A DNA stretch of 64,000 bases from Breviolum minutum Mf 1.05b.01 (lineage: Eukaryota; Sar; Dinophyceae; Suessiales; Symbiodiniaceae). The translations under genes were made by a program, and so were the position numbers. Under the pieces are notes generated by a model. The model ran no database searches and had not been told where the DNA came from. It worked only from the letters and a program-made list of their open reading frames with translations. This document shows, in pieces, positions 41,303 to 52,666 of this stretch. The stretch's first letter is position 1. Every line of letters starts with the position of its first letter. The stretch is from contig DF239961.1 in the NCBI GenBank assembly GCA_000507305.1, forward strand, positions 181,449 through 245,448, given 5' to 3'.

Positions 41303-41484
41303 TACATACATACATACATACATACATACATACATACATACATACATACATACATACATACATACATACATACATACATACATACATACATACATACATA
41401 CATACATACATACATACATACATACATACATACATACATACATACATACATACATACATACATACATACATACATACATACATA
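41303..41484. repeat. CATA tetranucleotide array
   Basis: About 45 tandem CATA units, 182 bp, essentially pure. The long YIHT and MYVC reading frames across it are artefacts. Confidence 0.98.
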
Positions 41485-41931
41485 GCTATATATTATATAT
41501 TTGTATACATTTAAATACATTCTAGATACAAAGCTATGTATATACATACCCATCTTAGCTAATTTATCTATCATTTAAATACAATATTTTCTCATAGCCT
41601 TATAGCTATCAACCTCGAAACTCCATTTCTCCAGCCTTCAATCCTTTCGGCGGCGTTGCTGGATTCCTCAGTTGGATCATAGTTGGATGTAGCCCCTACC
41701 AATGCAACCCACCATGGGACATCCCCCCCCCCAAAAAAAAAAAACATTCTTTAAGTGGGTATTTATGGGTTACAATCCACAATTGTTAGGGGTACACCCA
41801 AATCTTTAGGGGTACACCTAATTGTTTTAGTGGGTATTCATCGCTTGTTGGGGTACACAACCCAATCAATTGTCCCTTGAAAAGGTATAACAGGAGTCAT
41901 TCTATGACACAAACCCAAACAAAGGCATTGT

Positions 41932-42026
41932 TAATTCCCGGGAAATCCCTCAAATTTGCCATAAATTTGTATCAACTTTGATTCCCCCCCACAAAAAAAG
42001 GTGCCATTTAATGACAGACCCCTGTA
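41932..42026 (+). repeat. Dispersed repeat, family 5
   Basis: CGGGAAATCCCTCAAATTTG ... CATTTAATGACAGACCCC; closest to the apparent consensus. Confidence 0.75.
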
Positions 42027-42365
42027 TAATTGGTGATGAGGTTTTAAGACGATGAAGCAACATCCTGGTGATAAATCAACAACCAATGGTAATAAGCCGA
42101 TGAACCAACAAGCATTTATACAGAGGGTGTGGGCTCTCAGGATGCCAGCGACCACCAGGATGACATTACATGTTTAGGTTCGGGGTTATCTTATAGACCA
42201 CCATTTGCCACTGGAATCCTGGGAGGGGCAACACCCAAGGTCTGATTGGGTGGATGGTTTCTCATTCTATCTGGATAACCAAGCTGGTTAAACCAATCGT
42301 ATGGATGCATGTTCAAATTTAACGTACGATGAAAAACTAATCATTTGCCTAATATTTGTTGTAGG

Positions 42366-42500
42366 AATACCCTCCCTAAAACTAACAAACTAACAGTTCG
42401 CCCCTGAAAATAGGCCGAAACGCATTTTCGGAATTTTCATCTGAACCAATCTTCCATTTTCATGGGTGCTTTTCCTGTTAGTTTCAGGGAGGGTATAATT
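42366..42500 (+). mobile_element. MITE family 3, complete copy
   Basis: TACCCTCCCTAAAACTAACA ... TGTTAGTTTCAGGGAGGGTA: inverted termini that begin and end in TA. Confidence 0.85.
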
Positions 42501-42587
42501 TTCGAAGTCAAGCACTGCCAATACCTGGCTTCCAACCCAAATGAGTGATCAAAAGCCTTGTGACATTCCAATGAAATCCTGGTGGGT

Positions 42588-42665
42588 TGACGACGGGATC
42601 TCTATCATAGCCTATTATAATCCCAAAAACACAACTGGGTAGTCTATATATCATCATCCCCTATA
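42588..42665. repeat. AT-rich repeat, family 7
   Basis: GACGACGGGATC...TATTATAATCCC...CAACTGGGTAGTCTA. Confidence 0.55.
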
Positions 42666-42760
42666 TAAAAACCTTTTAAAAAACATCCGAAGGTTAAACA
42701 TTTATATATATATATATATATATATCATTGTCATTACTCACCTCTCCTGCCAGCCTTCCA

Positions 42761-42786
42761 ACCAACCAACCAACCAACCAACCAAC
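42761..42786. repeat. CCAA microsatellite
   Basis: Six units of CCAA; a similar run lies at 13758-13778. Confidence 0.9.
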
Positions 42787-42852
42787 GGGCCAAGCATCTT
42801 CAAGGCTTTACGTTGGTTCCAAGGTAAAGGTTTTTTGGAATACTTGGGGCCC

Positions 42853-42898
42853 TGCAACCGGGCGAACTTCGGTCTTCAGTCGGTGAAGGGGTTGTCAG
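42853..42898 (-). CDS. Gene B, weak candidate exon
   Basis: CACCAAAATTTTCAG|C then LTTPSPTEDRSSPGCR. No GT donor at the end. Confidence 0.35.
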
Positions 42899-43127
42899 CT
42901 GAAAATTTTGGTGCGGAAAAAAATCCACCATGTGTTGTTGTGCTTCAAGAAGAAAAAGTTGGTGTGACTTGCAAGTTAACTTCTTTGTTTTGGTGAAAAA
43001 TCTGCAAAGAGGGAAAAACACTTCACTTTGTGTGGCAAATTATCGCAATGATTTTTTGAAAAGGACCGTATTAAGTGAGTTCACATATCCTTCTGTGAAT
43101 TCACCCAACAACCATCAAAACCCCGAC

Positions 43128-43227
43128 TTCTTCCAAATGCACTCTGCGGAAATCCCCAAAGGGCATCCGCACGGCGAAAATTTCAGCCAAAGGCTTGCCC
43201 TTGTTGAGGTATCTGTTGTAGTCCGGC
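43128..43227 (-). CDS. Gene B, candidate exon
   Basis: GGAATCACCAAG|G then RPDYNRYLNKGKPLAEIFAV, RMPFGDFRRVHLEE and donor GAAGAA|GTCGGG. Strongly protein-like, unrecognised. Confidence 0.6.
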
Positions 43228-43534
43228 CTTGGTGATTCCGGGTGGGAATCTGCCCACTAAAGGCAACCTCAAAAAAAACAGCACAAAAATTGTCCTGTTT
43301 TACGTGGTTTTCTAGATTTGAACATGTTTGATCATCTACCATTTTCACACAGGTAGGTATGTACAAATATCAACTTGACCTACAGGAGAACAAAAACAAA
43401 AAAAACGTCTTTGATTCATAGGTTGATTTGCAGTTTATTGTTTTCAAGGTTCACGTTTTCCCGAATCCATCCATGTCCACTACATGGAGCCACAAACCTC
43501 ACAACCCGCACCATCCTGGTGGCATCCCAGTTAC

Positions 43535-43575
43535 CATAAGCGCTTGTCCTTAATCGCCTTTCCAGTGGTGCTCAC
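43535..43575 (-). CDS. Gene B, 41-nt exon
   Basis: CACTCCCTCTCCAG|GTG ... GCTTATG|GTAACT. Encodes VSTTGKAIKDKRL. Confidence 0.65.
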
Positions 43576-43734
43576 CTGGAGAGGGAGTGTCATGAAAGGA
43601 CTGAAGCTAAAAACCATTGGGAACTTCTGTAGGTTTCAAGATGTCTGCCCTAAATCAAAAACAAATAAACGATTTCTACAAATATGACAAATACCGTATA
43701 GTACCTTCCAGGAAAATAAAATAGCCAGATTTGA

Positions 43735-43800
43735 GAACCTTTCGAAGATGACTTTCCTTTTCCCAAGGTGGGATATGCGAGCTTCCGGGAGGGTAGATGT
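43735..43800 (+). repeat. Dispersed repeat, family 6
   Basis: TTCGAAGATGACTTTCCTTTTCCCAAGGTGGGATATG; a CA microsatellite (43808-43823) follows. Confidence 0.6.
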
Positions 43801-43829
43801 AAAGATCACACACACACACACACATTGTT

Positions 43830-44893
43830 GGGGAGCCCATTTAATGTCAATTGGACCAAAGATTTCGGTTCACATCGGGGCCCAGAACCTCGAAATCTAC
43901 TGCCTGAACAATCAATGAAAAACTCCTCAAAATGTCTAAATCCTCCGTTGCACCAGCTTTCTATTCAAATCAAAAAAAAACAAATTGCTAAATCCAAATT
44001 TCTCAAAGCAACGGTTGGAACCCGTCTTTAGAACCCTGTTTCGCCTTAAGACGCAATGGCTGCCTCGAACCAGGTTCCCAGTGGTCCTGGTAAATGGCCG
44101 TTTCGTATAAAACTCCGGTGTCAGGAAAGCGTGTTGCATGGGAGGTATGATTCGTGGTATGATCTTATAGGCCCATCGAATCTTATAGAATCTTCTAACG
44201 CTCCAGTTTTTCCACTGCCATATTGTGTGTTTGCATTAGTTTTCTAGTGCAAAAAGAAAAGAAAACTTGAAACACATAGTTTGACATAAACTTATTTGCA
44301 AATAAAACATCTCCATCCCAGATCGAAATCAAACTATGTATATGTATATATATATATAACAAATATTGTACCTCACTGGCATTATATGTTGATATTTATG
44401 TTTCAAATTGTGCATCGTTTTGGTTGTGAAGAAATTTCCATGGAAGCTCCTTGGTCCAGGCATAGAGGTCCAAACCAGCTCGCCTGAGAAGGTGTGTTTA
44501 ACAAAACAACAGCGGAGGACATGATGTGTTTGTTGCCCAAGCTTAGCGGTTTTGAAACATGTGGAAAAATGGTGATAAATGGTAGAAAATGGTGGAAAAA
44601 TGGTGAAAAAATGGTGAAACTCTCGCCTGGAAGTTTTCAGATGTCTTAAGTTCTTCCTCCGCTTTTTGGAGGGTGTGGCAGTTGTGTAATTTGTTGTAAG
44701 CTCGAGTTAAATGAGGAAAGGAGGATTTTGTCTAAAGCATCAATAATTAGAAACAAGATGAACAAAACATATCTCTGAAGTTTTCCATACAAAAGGAAAA
44801 CTCGTGAAGTTTGCACCTGAGCAACTAATCTTTATTGGCTTCCCTACATGGAGATATACCCAGGTTGACCAGCTGATTCGTTTCACTTTCAGC
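43830..44893. other. Intronic or intergenic stretch
   Basis: No exon or repeat recognised; contains simple GGTGAAAAATGGTGG-type runs near 44570-44620. Confidence 0.5.
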
Positions 44894-44933
44894 CAAGTTG
44901 CTTTGCCATATAGTCCAAACCATGGTGATCCAT
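44894..44933 (-). CDS. Gene B, candidate exon with GC donor
   Basis: GTTTGCCACAG|ATG then MDHHGLDYMAKQL and GC donor CAACTTG|GCTGAA. Confidence 0.45.
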
Positions 44934-45394
44934 CTGTGGCAAACAGGCACAGCTGTGGACATCGCAAGAAACAGATCTAGCAGCATTGAATATCACCTAA
45001 ACCTCAAATTTCAGGTCAAAATTCTGGAAAATCTTGAAAATCATACACAGCCGTAGCAGATTTTCTAGCAGGCAATATTGACCAGAAGGGTACGGCAAGA
45101 TGATCTAGGAGCGCCGGTTGATGAACTGGACAAGCGTCGAAGTCATTGACACAGCAAGGTTCATCATGCTGCATCCCTTGAAATCCTCTTATCTACTGAG
45201 ATTGTTCGTATTCGCCAGTCTCCGGCACGCACATTGAAATTGTTGTTGTTTTCTTATATCAAAGTACATGGAATACTCATAGTCTGTGTTTTACTTGTTC
45301 ATTTGTATCATACACCCAGTCACTACAACAACGTATCAACGGGGGCTTCTATCACTCAACCTCCCCTTCGCACCCAACCACCATTCGCGCCAAC

Positions 45395-45442
45395 CTTTCG
45401 AATGGCCGCCATGCTTGTGAACAAACGGACCCATTTCTGTTC
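45395..45442 (-). CDS. Gene B, 48-nt exon
   Basis: GGTTGAAGACAG|GAA ... ATTCGAAAG|GTTGGC, sixteen codons EQKWVRLFTSMAAIRK, phase 0 at both ends. Confidence 0.7.
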
Positions 45443-45746
45443 CTGTCTTCAACCGGCCGGTGCAGCAGAAAATTGATGCAACATGGTGATGATCAACTTG
45501 CCTGACTTTAGCGCGAAGGGTTAAGAAGACTTTAGTGCCAGATCATGCCAGATCAGAGTTCAACATGCTTCAGATTCTCAGATGCGTGCAGTACATTAAA
45601 AGTTTGCCCTCAGTGCCTACGACGAGAGGGAAAGGATGGTCATGGTGATGAGGATAAAGACGAAGAGGACGAGGAGGCTGGAGAATCATGATTTTCATGA
45701 GCATGAGCATCATCATCATCATGTTATAACTTCGCCCACGGACCAC

Positions 45747-45809
45747 CCTTTCGGATCCCCTCCTTTGCCCACCAAATGTTGCGCCACTTGGCGTTGGGGC
45801 GCCAGTATC
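45747..45809 (-). CDS. Gene B, 63-nt exon
   Basis: GTTGAAACTTAG|GAT ... CCGAAAGG|GTGGTC. 21 codons DTGAPTPSGATFGGQRRGSE plus R, phase 0. Disordered, RG-like. Confidence 0.6.
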
Positions 45810-46109
45810 CTAAGTTTCAACATAGTAGTGTGCCAAAGTATAGCTGGGGTATATAATATACGTATAGCCAGATTTAGCAACCATACTTTCAATAGTGTGC
45901 CATCTATTTCAATGATTTTTCGTCATCCAAAAAATCCTCCAAAAATCCAAAAATGCAATGGTCAACTCTGGAAGTTGGAAAACCCCATCCAAGGCCTGTG
46001 TGCTAAGAGCTAAGATTACCTATAGAATTTATAGATGTCTTTCGGGGGAAGCATGGTGCTTCACTCATCTTGTGATACTGATGATATCTGATGGCTCCAA
46101 GATTTGGAC

Positions 46110-46179
46110 CACGGATCTTCGCCAATTTGGAGGGGGATCTGATGAATAGGTGGAAACAAAGCACAACTCCTTCCGTTAG
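46110..46179 (-). CDS. Gene B, candidate exon
   Basis: Pyrimidine-rich acceptor (GTATTCTCTTTCTTCAG|C) then LTEGVVLCFHLFIRSPSKLA; donor near AAGATCC|GTGGTC. Confidence 0.45.
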
Positions 46180-46586
46180 CTGAAGAAAGAGAATACTGGA
46201 AACAAATTGCTGCCCCCTAAGCTGAAAGAACCGAGAGTGTTTGCTACTGATATGTAGTCCTGCACCGTGGGCTGCGCTAGAAAAAAAAAACACAGTTTCA
46301 TCCTTGATTTGGTTTCACAGGATTGTGTAACTCCTAGAGTATGCATCACAATGATACTGACTCTACCTGTAAGCAGTCTGATTCTCCCCCATTTGGAGCA
46401 GCAGGAAGATCGAACAATGTAGGTCAAAAAAAAGTTTGATCTTGCTGGAATGTTTGAAATATGTGAGCTGAAAATTGAGTCATTCAATGGGAAAATCAAA
46501 AATCCGGTTGACGACTTGTTGGTTCCCGTCTTGGCTCGAAGACAATTACTCTGTCAAAAACCGATCAAACATCCAGAATCATATAC

Positions 46587-46731
46587 CAAATCAACCTCCG
46601 AAAAAGCACTCCTCTCTTGTCCTGCCAGCTGGTCGCTTTTGGTGGCTGAAACCACTTGAAAACCGATTCCTGCCCCGGACAAACTCTGAGTCACCACACG
46701 GACGTTCTTCTTTCCGCTGTAGGTACGGCGG
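46587..46731 (-). CDS. Gene B, 145-nt candidate exon
   Basis: AAGTTCAAAG|G then YPPYLQRKEERPCGDSEFVR, GRNRFSSGFSHQKRPAGRTR and donor TTCGGAG|GTTGAT. The plus strand also reads well here (KKHSSLVLPAGRFWWLKPLE), so the strand is not certain. Confidence 0.45.
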
Positions 46732-46825
46732 ATACCTTTGAACTTTTTCCTGGCATGGGGTAAAAATTGCCTTTTGTTGCTATAGATATCGGAAAAAATG
46801 TCCTCATTGACCTTCCAAATCCCAG

Positions 46826-46918
46826 GTGAAAGGGTCTGGTTTGAAGAAGCAAAAGGCTTCGAGTCCTTTGTTGAGAAGCTATATGTTCAGCTGATCATCT
46901 CCCCTGCTGGACGATTTG
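46826..46918 (+). CDS. Plus-strand exon facing Gene B
   Basis: TTCCAAATCCCAG|GT ... CGATTTG|GTACAT. The frame encodes ERVWFEEAKGFESFVEKLYV then QLIISPAGRF. All three minus frames are stopped, so if coding it is plus. Its neighbours on both sides are minus-strand exons. Confidence 0.6.
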
Positions 46919-47227
46919 GTACATGTTGACCTTACAAGAGTAAGTCTCCAGAAGATTCTGAAACAAAAGTTATGCTTGCCATTACATCCATGTATGTATA
47001 CCTATATATATATATATACATATAGTTGCAGTAGTGTATGAAACTGGTTGGTTGTTTCAACTCCCAAAAGCATCAATTATTTGGGATAAACTCAAGTAAG
47101 TTTGCAATATATATAGAAAATGGCTCAAATACTGTACAGTATATACACAAATATATAGAGAGAGAGAGAGGCAGAGAAAGTGGTAACTGCACCAAAAATA
47201 GCCATAAATTCCATCAAGTAAACAAAC

Positions 47228-47251
47228 CTGGCACTGAGGTTCACCCATCTC
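47228..47251 (-). CDS. Gene B, 24-nt micro-exon
   Basis: CGTATTTCTTACAG|GAG ... AGTGCCAG|GTTTGT. Eight codons EMGEPQCQ, phase 0. Both splice sites are good. Confidence 0.5.
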
Positions 47252-47332
47252 CTGTAAGAAATACGATCTATGAGTACATATCACCTCCTTTCCATGTCTC
47301 GTTATGTTTGTTTACCACAAGATGTTAGAAAC

Positions 47333-47409
47333 CACAAGCAGTGGGATCGGCCAATGACATGCCAGCCATGCAAGCCCGTCAACATGCAGATCTCAGCCGT
47401 TCGCAGCAG
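47333..47409 (-). CDS. Gene B, candidate exon
   Basis: GTTCATAGCAG|CTG then LLRTAEICMLTGLHGWHVIG, RSHCL and donor TGCTTGTG|GTTTCT. Confidence 0.6.
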
Positions 47410-47684
47410 CTGCTATGAACATGAACATGCCTATGTGAAGCTTGATTACAGAAATTGAAGTAATAACATATCACTGTCATCATTCGTTACACATTAATTA
47501 AACAATCCTCGTCATGGGAACACTATAAGATCATGTTCCCGTTTACAATCATCATTCTTAAAGGATCTCAGCCATTTATCATGACTTACCATTCATCATA
47601 TTCCATTATCATGGCTTTCAGGATATCTTCAGCCATTCCATGATGATGATTATCAACCATTCTCAGACAATTGACTATTGTAAG

Positions 47685-47757
47685 GGGAAACCCTTGTAAT
47701 TACCATAAATTTGCATTGTTTGATCCCCCCAAAATGGGTAATCTAATGACCCCTGAG
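47685..47757 (+). repeat. Dispersed repeat, family 5
   Basis: GGGGAAACCCTTGTAATTACC...GATCCCCCCAAAATGGGTAA. Confidence 0.6.
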
Positions 47758-47919
47758 GTATCTATGGCTAAAAAAAACATTGAATTCTAAAACACTTGAA
47801 AGCACCCTTTCTGAAAGTCCAGCATCATCTCAGGGAACGGCTACAGTTTTAATGACCCCCAGCTACCCCGTGATTTTGAGGATTCTTGGGTTCTGAACAG
47901 CTCCCTGGGGTCAATATTC

Positions 47920-48035
47920 CACTAGTTGGTGGTTGAACCAACCCACCAACCCCATTTGAAAAATATGCGCAAGTCAAATTGGATCATTTCCCGCCCAAAT
48001 AAAAAAAGAAAATAAAAACTTTTTGAAAGCACCTA
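47920..48035 (+). mobile_element. MITE family 1 copy with small insertion
   Basis: ACTAGTTGGTGGTTGAACCA, a duplicated ACCAACCCACCAACCCC, then AAATTGGATCATTTCCC and CTTTTTGAAAGCACCTA. Confidence 0.7.
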
Positions 48036-48068
48036 TAGGCCATCTTCAACGTTTTTTTTCTTCCACAG

Positions 48069-48212
48069 CTCCCAAAATCTCTGGGCTTCCCGTGCACGGC
48101 CACCGACACCCAAGCGCTTACGGCGGCCGCCCGCGGTGTGCATCACCACGGCCGGTTCATCCGCCTTTCAACGGCAGGAAGAAACTGGAAGAAACTGCTG
48201 GGAAACAACTGA
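48069..48212 (+). CDS. GC-rich terminal exon candidate
   Basis: Very strong acceptor (TTTTTTTTCTTCCACAG|CTC) and an open frame of 47 codons ending in TGA: LPKSLGFPCTATDTQALTAA then ARGVHHHGRFIRLSTAGRN. High third-position GC. A second open frame exists. Confidence 0.5.
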   Translation, partial: LPKSLGFPCTATDTQALTAAARGVHHHGRFIRLSTAGRNWKKLLGNN

Positions 48213-48269
48213 GCCACGAAAAAAATAAAAATAAACGGCCTTACTTTCCATGAGTCATCCTGGTTGTTT

Positions 48270-48345
48270 GACGACGGGATCCTTATATATAACGGTTTAT
48301 TAATTATTATAATCCCCTCATAACTGGGTAGTATTATCCCCTATG
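48270..48345. repeat. AT-rich repeat, family 7
   Basis: GACGACGGGATCCTTATATA ... CTCATAACTGGGTAGTATTA. Confidence 0.6.
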
Positions 48346-48699
48346 ACAACCATGTTTTTGTCTTCATTGCTCAACTGCATGGTAGCTCAATATCCTTTCA
48401 CAATGGCAACTGGAAGTGGAAAGAAAATGGGAAATAATGCTTGGGACTGGAATAGTTACCTACTTTTTACCATGAATTATCCATGCCAAATGGGAACAAA
48501 TGGTATATTTGATGCATCAAAAAATTGTTTTTGTTGCGGGGGGGTTAGAGTTGACTGCCTCCATTTTTATAGTGCAAATTCCGCGGGGGATTGGAACATT
48601 ACGTTTCAAGAATGTGTTTAAGTGGTCCAAAAGATTTCTACTGAGGCTTCCAATTGGGATACATGGGAACATTCCTTTGAGTGCTTGAAGGCATCATCT

Positions 48700-48975
48700 C
48701 TTCGTGAGACTTCGAAAGGAACTTGAAATCGAAAACCATATGTTCAACTGCCCCAATCGCAATGAAAGGAATTATGGAGTGGAACATCACAATTCCCAGG
48801 AACTTGGCAAGACATTTCAAACACAAGATCTCCACCATTGTATTTGCAGCAAGTGTTCAAAGGCTGTGGAGGATATGGGACATAGAAGCCCTGTGCCAAC
48901 GTACCAGAAATTCGCACACAACATCGATCAACTACTGATCTTTCAAGTCAGCTGTGCCGCACTGGTGCAATTCTA
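48700..48975. other. Open stretch on both strands
   Basis: Plus ORF from about 48704 (NPRRE-like no; visible block LGKTFQTQDLHHCICSKCSK) and a minus frame (GFYVPYPPQPLNTCCKYNGG, then FEMSCQVPGNCDVP) are both protein-like. I cannot choose. Confidence 0.35.
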
Positions 48976-49237
48976 ATCTGTGTCGCTCCTGACTAATAGA
49001 GTCAGAAAGGTCGCCAAATAGCTCCTGCCCTAGGAACCCTAGCACCACAGCGAAATGGCCATTCTTCAAATATCGAAGTCATTCCGAATATCACTGGACC
49101 CACAAGAAACAACAATGCCTTCCTAGCGGAAAATCAACAAAGCAAAAGTATAGTCTCAACATCAAACCATTATGATTGTAGGGAAGGTAAGCAGCAGCTC
49201 CCACTCCCTGCTTTTCCCATCCCTTCCACCTCCACAG

Positions 49238-49372
49238 GTAACACTACGCCAGCCAATGGCATGGGCATCACAGTGGCTGTGGGCCTCGCAAGCGGAGTGT
49301 CCTCATGTGTTTCCCTTACAAAATCGGCTCCAAACCGTTCATTTGGAATCTTCTCTATGCTCAACTTGAGAA
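49238..49372 (+). CDS. Candidate plus-strand exon
   Basis: Pyrimidine tract and acceptor CCTTCCACCTCCACAG|GT, then NTTPANGMGITVAVGLASGV, SSCVSLTKSAPNRSFGIFSM. The 3' end is not defined. A GC-rich patch at 49500-49590 may hold another exon in an undetermined frame. Confidence 0.45.
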
Positions 49373-49929
49373 GAAAAAAACATCAACTTGCCCAACATTC
49401 CAAAAAAACAAAATGGTACAATTTTTCTTAATCCCCCAAAAAAAACTCTCACCAGCTACCCCACCCCCAAACCCCAAACCCGAACATCTCATCTCAAGCC
49501 TTCGACTTCGGCTCGAGCACAAGGCTGCAAGGCCCAAGAGGGGCAGTGCTACCTGGAGGCCGCCCGGCTGGGTCGACATTACCGTTAGCTGCACATATCA
49601 ACAGGGGCTCATGGGGGCCACCCAACCATTTCCCATATGATTCGGGTTGGGTGGGCCCTATAACCTTGTGGACATGTGCAGCTAAGATATTGGATGTCTA
49701 ACAAAAATTGATGATCAGCTTGGTATATCAATGGTTATGAAACAGTCCTGGCCCTTGACCCCTTGGCTTTCAAAAAGTTGGGGTCAAGACAAGAATTCAT
49801 GTGTGTGTGTATATATATATATATTTATAGTCATAAGTTATAAGTTATAGATATAGTTCAAGGTTTTCGGAGATGTTATGCTTTCTCCCACGATCATGGT
49901 TCAGCGGAAAATGACTCATTGGCTTGTAG

Positions 49930-50100
49930 GATACCAGCGTCTTGGAGGGACCCAATCTCCAATAGACCATGATTTTTGGGGGAGCAAAAGTACAGAAGTT
50001 GGAACCCTGTACTCAAAACAGTTTGTTGAAATATCATTTGATGATCAGAGAAAATCTATGGATTTCCACATGCAACCTGGAGATACCAACAATTGCAAAT
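49930..50100 (+). CDS. Candidate plus-strand exon
   Basis: TTGGCTTGTAG|GA then YQRLGGTQSPIDHDFWGSKS, STEVGTLYSKQFVEISFDDQ. AT-rich third positions; 3' boundary unknown. Confidence 0.35.
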
Positions 50101-50590
50101 CAACATGTCAACATCCTTAAAAACATGGTATATAAAACCATTCCCGACCATCATAAACTAGCATTAAAAAACCATTCGAAGACTTTTGCAAATTTCCCAT
50201 AGGCAAGTCAAGGCCAAAACAAAAAGGCTGAGGATCCAAACGGAAACGGATCCCATGGTCGACCTTAGTATTGTCAACAATCATCCTGTTGGCTTGTGCA
50301 AATCTCTCTGCAATCCTCAAATTTGAAGTAAAAATCTATCAACAGTCAGTAATCAATCCTCAAAACTTGAACCTTTTTGGCAAAATAACAAAGACACTGG
50401 TGAAAACAACAAACCAAACCAAAAAAAAAATGCAACATCACCGAATGTTGACACCCCACGTTTTTTCAAAAATGTTGTTCAAGTCACTGGTGCGTTGCTC
50501 CAGCACCAGCTCCTACAGCTCGAAAACAATCCGAAAGTGAAATTGTTGTACTGTATGTCCAAAAAGCATCTAATAATATATATATATATT

Positions 50591-50704
50591 ATACTAGTTG
50601 GTGGTTTCAACCCAGTTGAAAAATATTAGTAAAATTGGATCATTTCCCTAATTCCCTAAGTAGGGGTAAAAATAAAGAATCTTTGAAACCACCACCTAGT
50701 ATAT
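50591..50704 (+). mobile_element. MITE family 1, cleanest copy, in a TA run
   Basis: CTAGTTGGTGGTTTCAA and TTGAAACCACCACCTAG are inverted repeats with one mismatch, flanked both sides by TA inside TATATA. Shows the TA target. Confidence 0.85.
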
Positions 50705-50831
50705 ATATATACACCATCAAATAAGTCATGAAGTACTATCTCTTTTTACATGAAGAGTAGAGAAAAAAAAAGTGTCATATGACATATGAAGTATATCATA
50801 AAAATCATGTCAAAAAACGGACCATGAGCGC

Positions 50832-50866
50832 CTGCGGCGCTATGGATCTCCATGTCTGCAGCTCGC
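50832..50866 (-). CDS. Gene C, candidate small exon
   Basis: GTCCCTTTTTCAG|G then RAADMEIHSAA and GC donor GCCGCAG|GCGCTC. Confidence 0.4.
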
Positions 50867-51004
50867 CTGAAAAAGGGACCATTTTTTTTAAATGGAAATG
50901 AATCATCTGAAGCAAGCATCAATTTGCAGGGGATATGAGATATGATGTTAGTTTTCATCAGGGTAAATGATGTGATTCCTCTGTACCAGTTGTACCAGTA
51001 CAAT

Positions 51005-52560
51005 CTAAATGGAACTCATCCGTTTTCATCCGTCTTCAGGTACCCTAAATTCTAGGAAACCTTCATGTTTGAAAAGCAAAGATTCCATACAATATTTCAA
51101 GATGATCATGGAAAAAATGGCTGGAAAGACAGATGGAAACATTCAAAAAGAAAGAAAGCAATTTGAGGGATGATCAGGACCATCATCAAAGAGCCTATGA
51201 TATTATTCAAATATCATGAATACCCTGCAATTCACACGTTTTCAGCACTCTGGCCACTCATGTGTTTTCAACTTCTAGTTTCCATTCTCCCAAATTAGTA
51301 CGACATAATCCGGCTTGGGCTAGTTAGGAAAAAGTTGCCAACAACGATATAAATGTCACACCCAAAAAAAAACTACCTCAACAAGCTTGAAACAAACGGA
51401 TGCACCCTGGAAAATGAACGTCTGGAACCCAAGAATGATGGTTTGGTTCAGATGATGTTCCTTTTCAACTGCCCTAAGGATCTTGGACCCTCCAATGGAA
51501 GGGTAGCCAGTTTTGAGGGTCCAATGATCCTTAGGGTGGGTGATTTTTAGGTTCCAGCCGTTCATTTTGTTGGGGGGTCTACCAGTAACCCTTAGGTTGG
51601 GAACACTTGTTCACCCTTAGCTGATTTCCCGGCACCTGCATCCTGTAGGCGCAATGAAGGAGGTGCCCAGGTACAGGAATGCCTTGGGTTGATGGGGTTT
51701 GGTCTGACGGGTGCCCATACCCACTCAATGGCAACCAGTGGAAAATGAATCCCTCCGATTTCCCTTTAGAAATAAGGTCATTTTTGATTGAACCATGGTG
51801 ATTCAGAAAGAAAACCATCTCCCAGGTGTTTGACCATTGTTTTGACGAGACCTTGTTTGACCAGAACTTTTTGGGTAAAGGATGCCTCCCCAACCGGATC
51901 AAATTCGTGAGATTACTTACTAGGCAGTCTTAGTTATCTATTCTGTATGCCACGCAACTCAAAAAGGAGTTGCATCATCACCACGGTACCACGTTAACCC
52001 TGGAAAAAAAAACACATGCTTTTTGTTTCCGAGTTTTTCGGCAACCTTTTTTGAATGCACCTGTGGTGGGGATTTCCCAATTATCAAATCTGGATGATAT
52101 TGAGATTCCAGGAATCTCACTTCGGTGTCTGGATTTGCATGGAAAAATGAGGGTGAAAATTCCACCATTCATAAACCTACCCTTTTAAAGACATGGTGAA
52201 AATCGCTGAGATCGTTATCCTCAACATAGGTCACCTGGACAACACCTAAAATTCTCAAGAAACCTGCCCGACTCCATAACTCACAAAACCATATTGCCCA
52301 AAATATCTTGGGGAGTTGAGCCTTCTCTACATGTATAGACCTGTAGCTTGTTGATTGATGCCCTGCATACTGTCAGAACTGAAGATTCCAGGAAGTTGAG
52401 AAGTAGAACTAGAAACCTAGTGGCGCTGATTACTATTGAACAACAAACAGAATTAACAGAATGCAATAATCAAGGAATCCCGAAGGGGTATCTATCTTCA
52501 AGGTGCTATATACTTATCATTCTATAATCCCAACAAAAAAGTGGTGCGTTGCATTTTTGT
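51005..52560. other. Repeat-bearing spacer
   Basis: Contains a family-4 element (51403-51580) with a nested inverted repeat (CCTAAGGATCTTGGACCCTC / GGGTCCAATGATCCTTAGG). No exon recognised. Confidence 0.5.
51403..51580. mobile_element. MITE family 4 copy with internal hairpin
   Basis: CACCCTGGAAAATGAACGTCTGGAACC ... GGTTCCAGCCGTTCATTTT at the ends. Confidence 0.65.
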
Positions 52561-52611
52561 TCGCCCGTGTTTTCTGACCGTTAGAGTTGCAAGATGGTGC
52601 AACCAAGGCAC

Positions 52612-52666
52612 CCCCAATGCTGCCACGGCAGCGACACCTCTCACTGCACGGGCCATTTCAGACCTT
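52612..52666 (-). CDS. Possible first exon
   Basis: ATG at 52666 in a GC-rich patch: MARAVRGVAAVAALG before donor ATTGGGG|GTGCCT. Opens like Gene D's leader but is too short to judge. Confidence 0.3.

Noticed and set aside
41194..41574. Several ORFs of 68-106 codons on both strands across the CATA array
   Set aside because: They are translations of a microsatellite (repeating YIHT or MYVC), not genes.
45040..45200. Minus frame VNDFDACPVHQPALLDHLAV as an exon
   Set aside because: Protein-like, but no acceptor or donor could be found at its borders.
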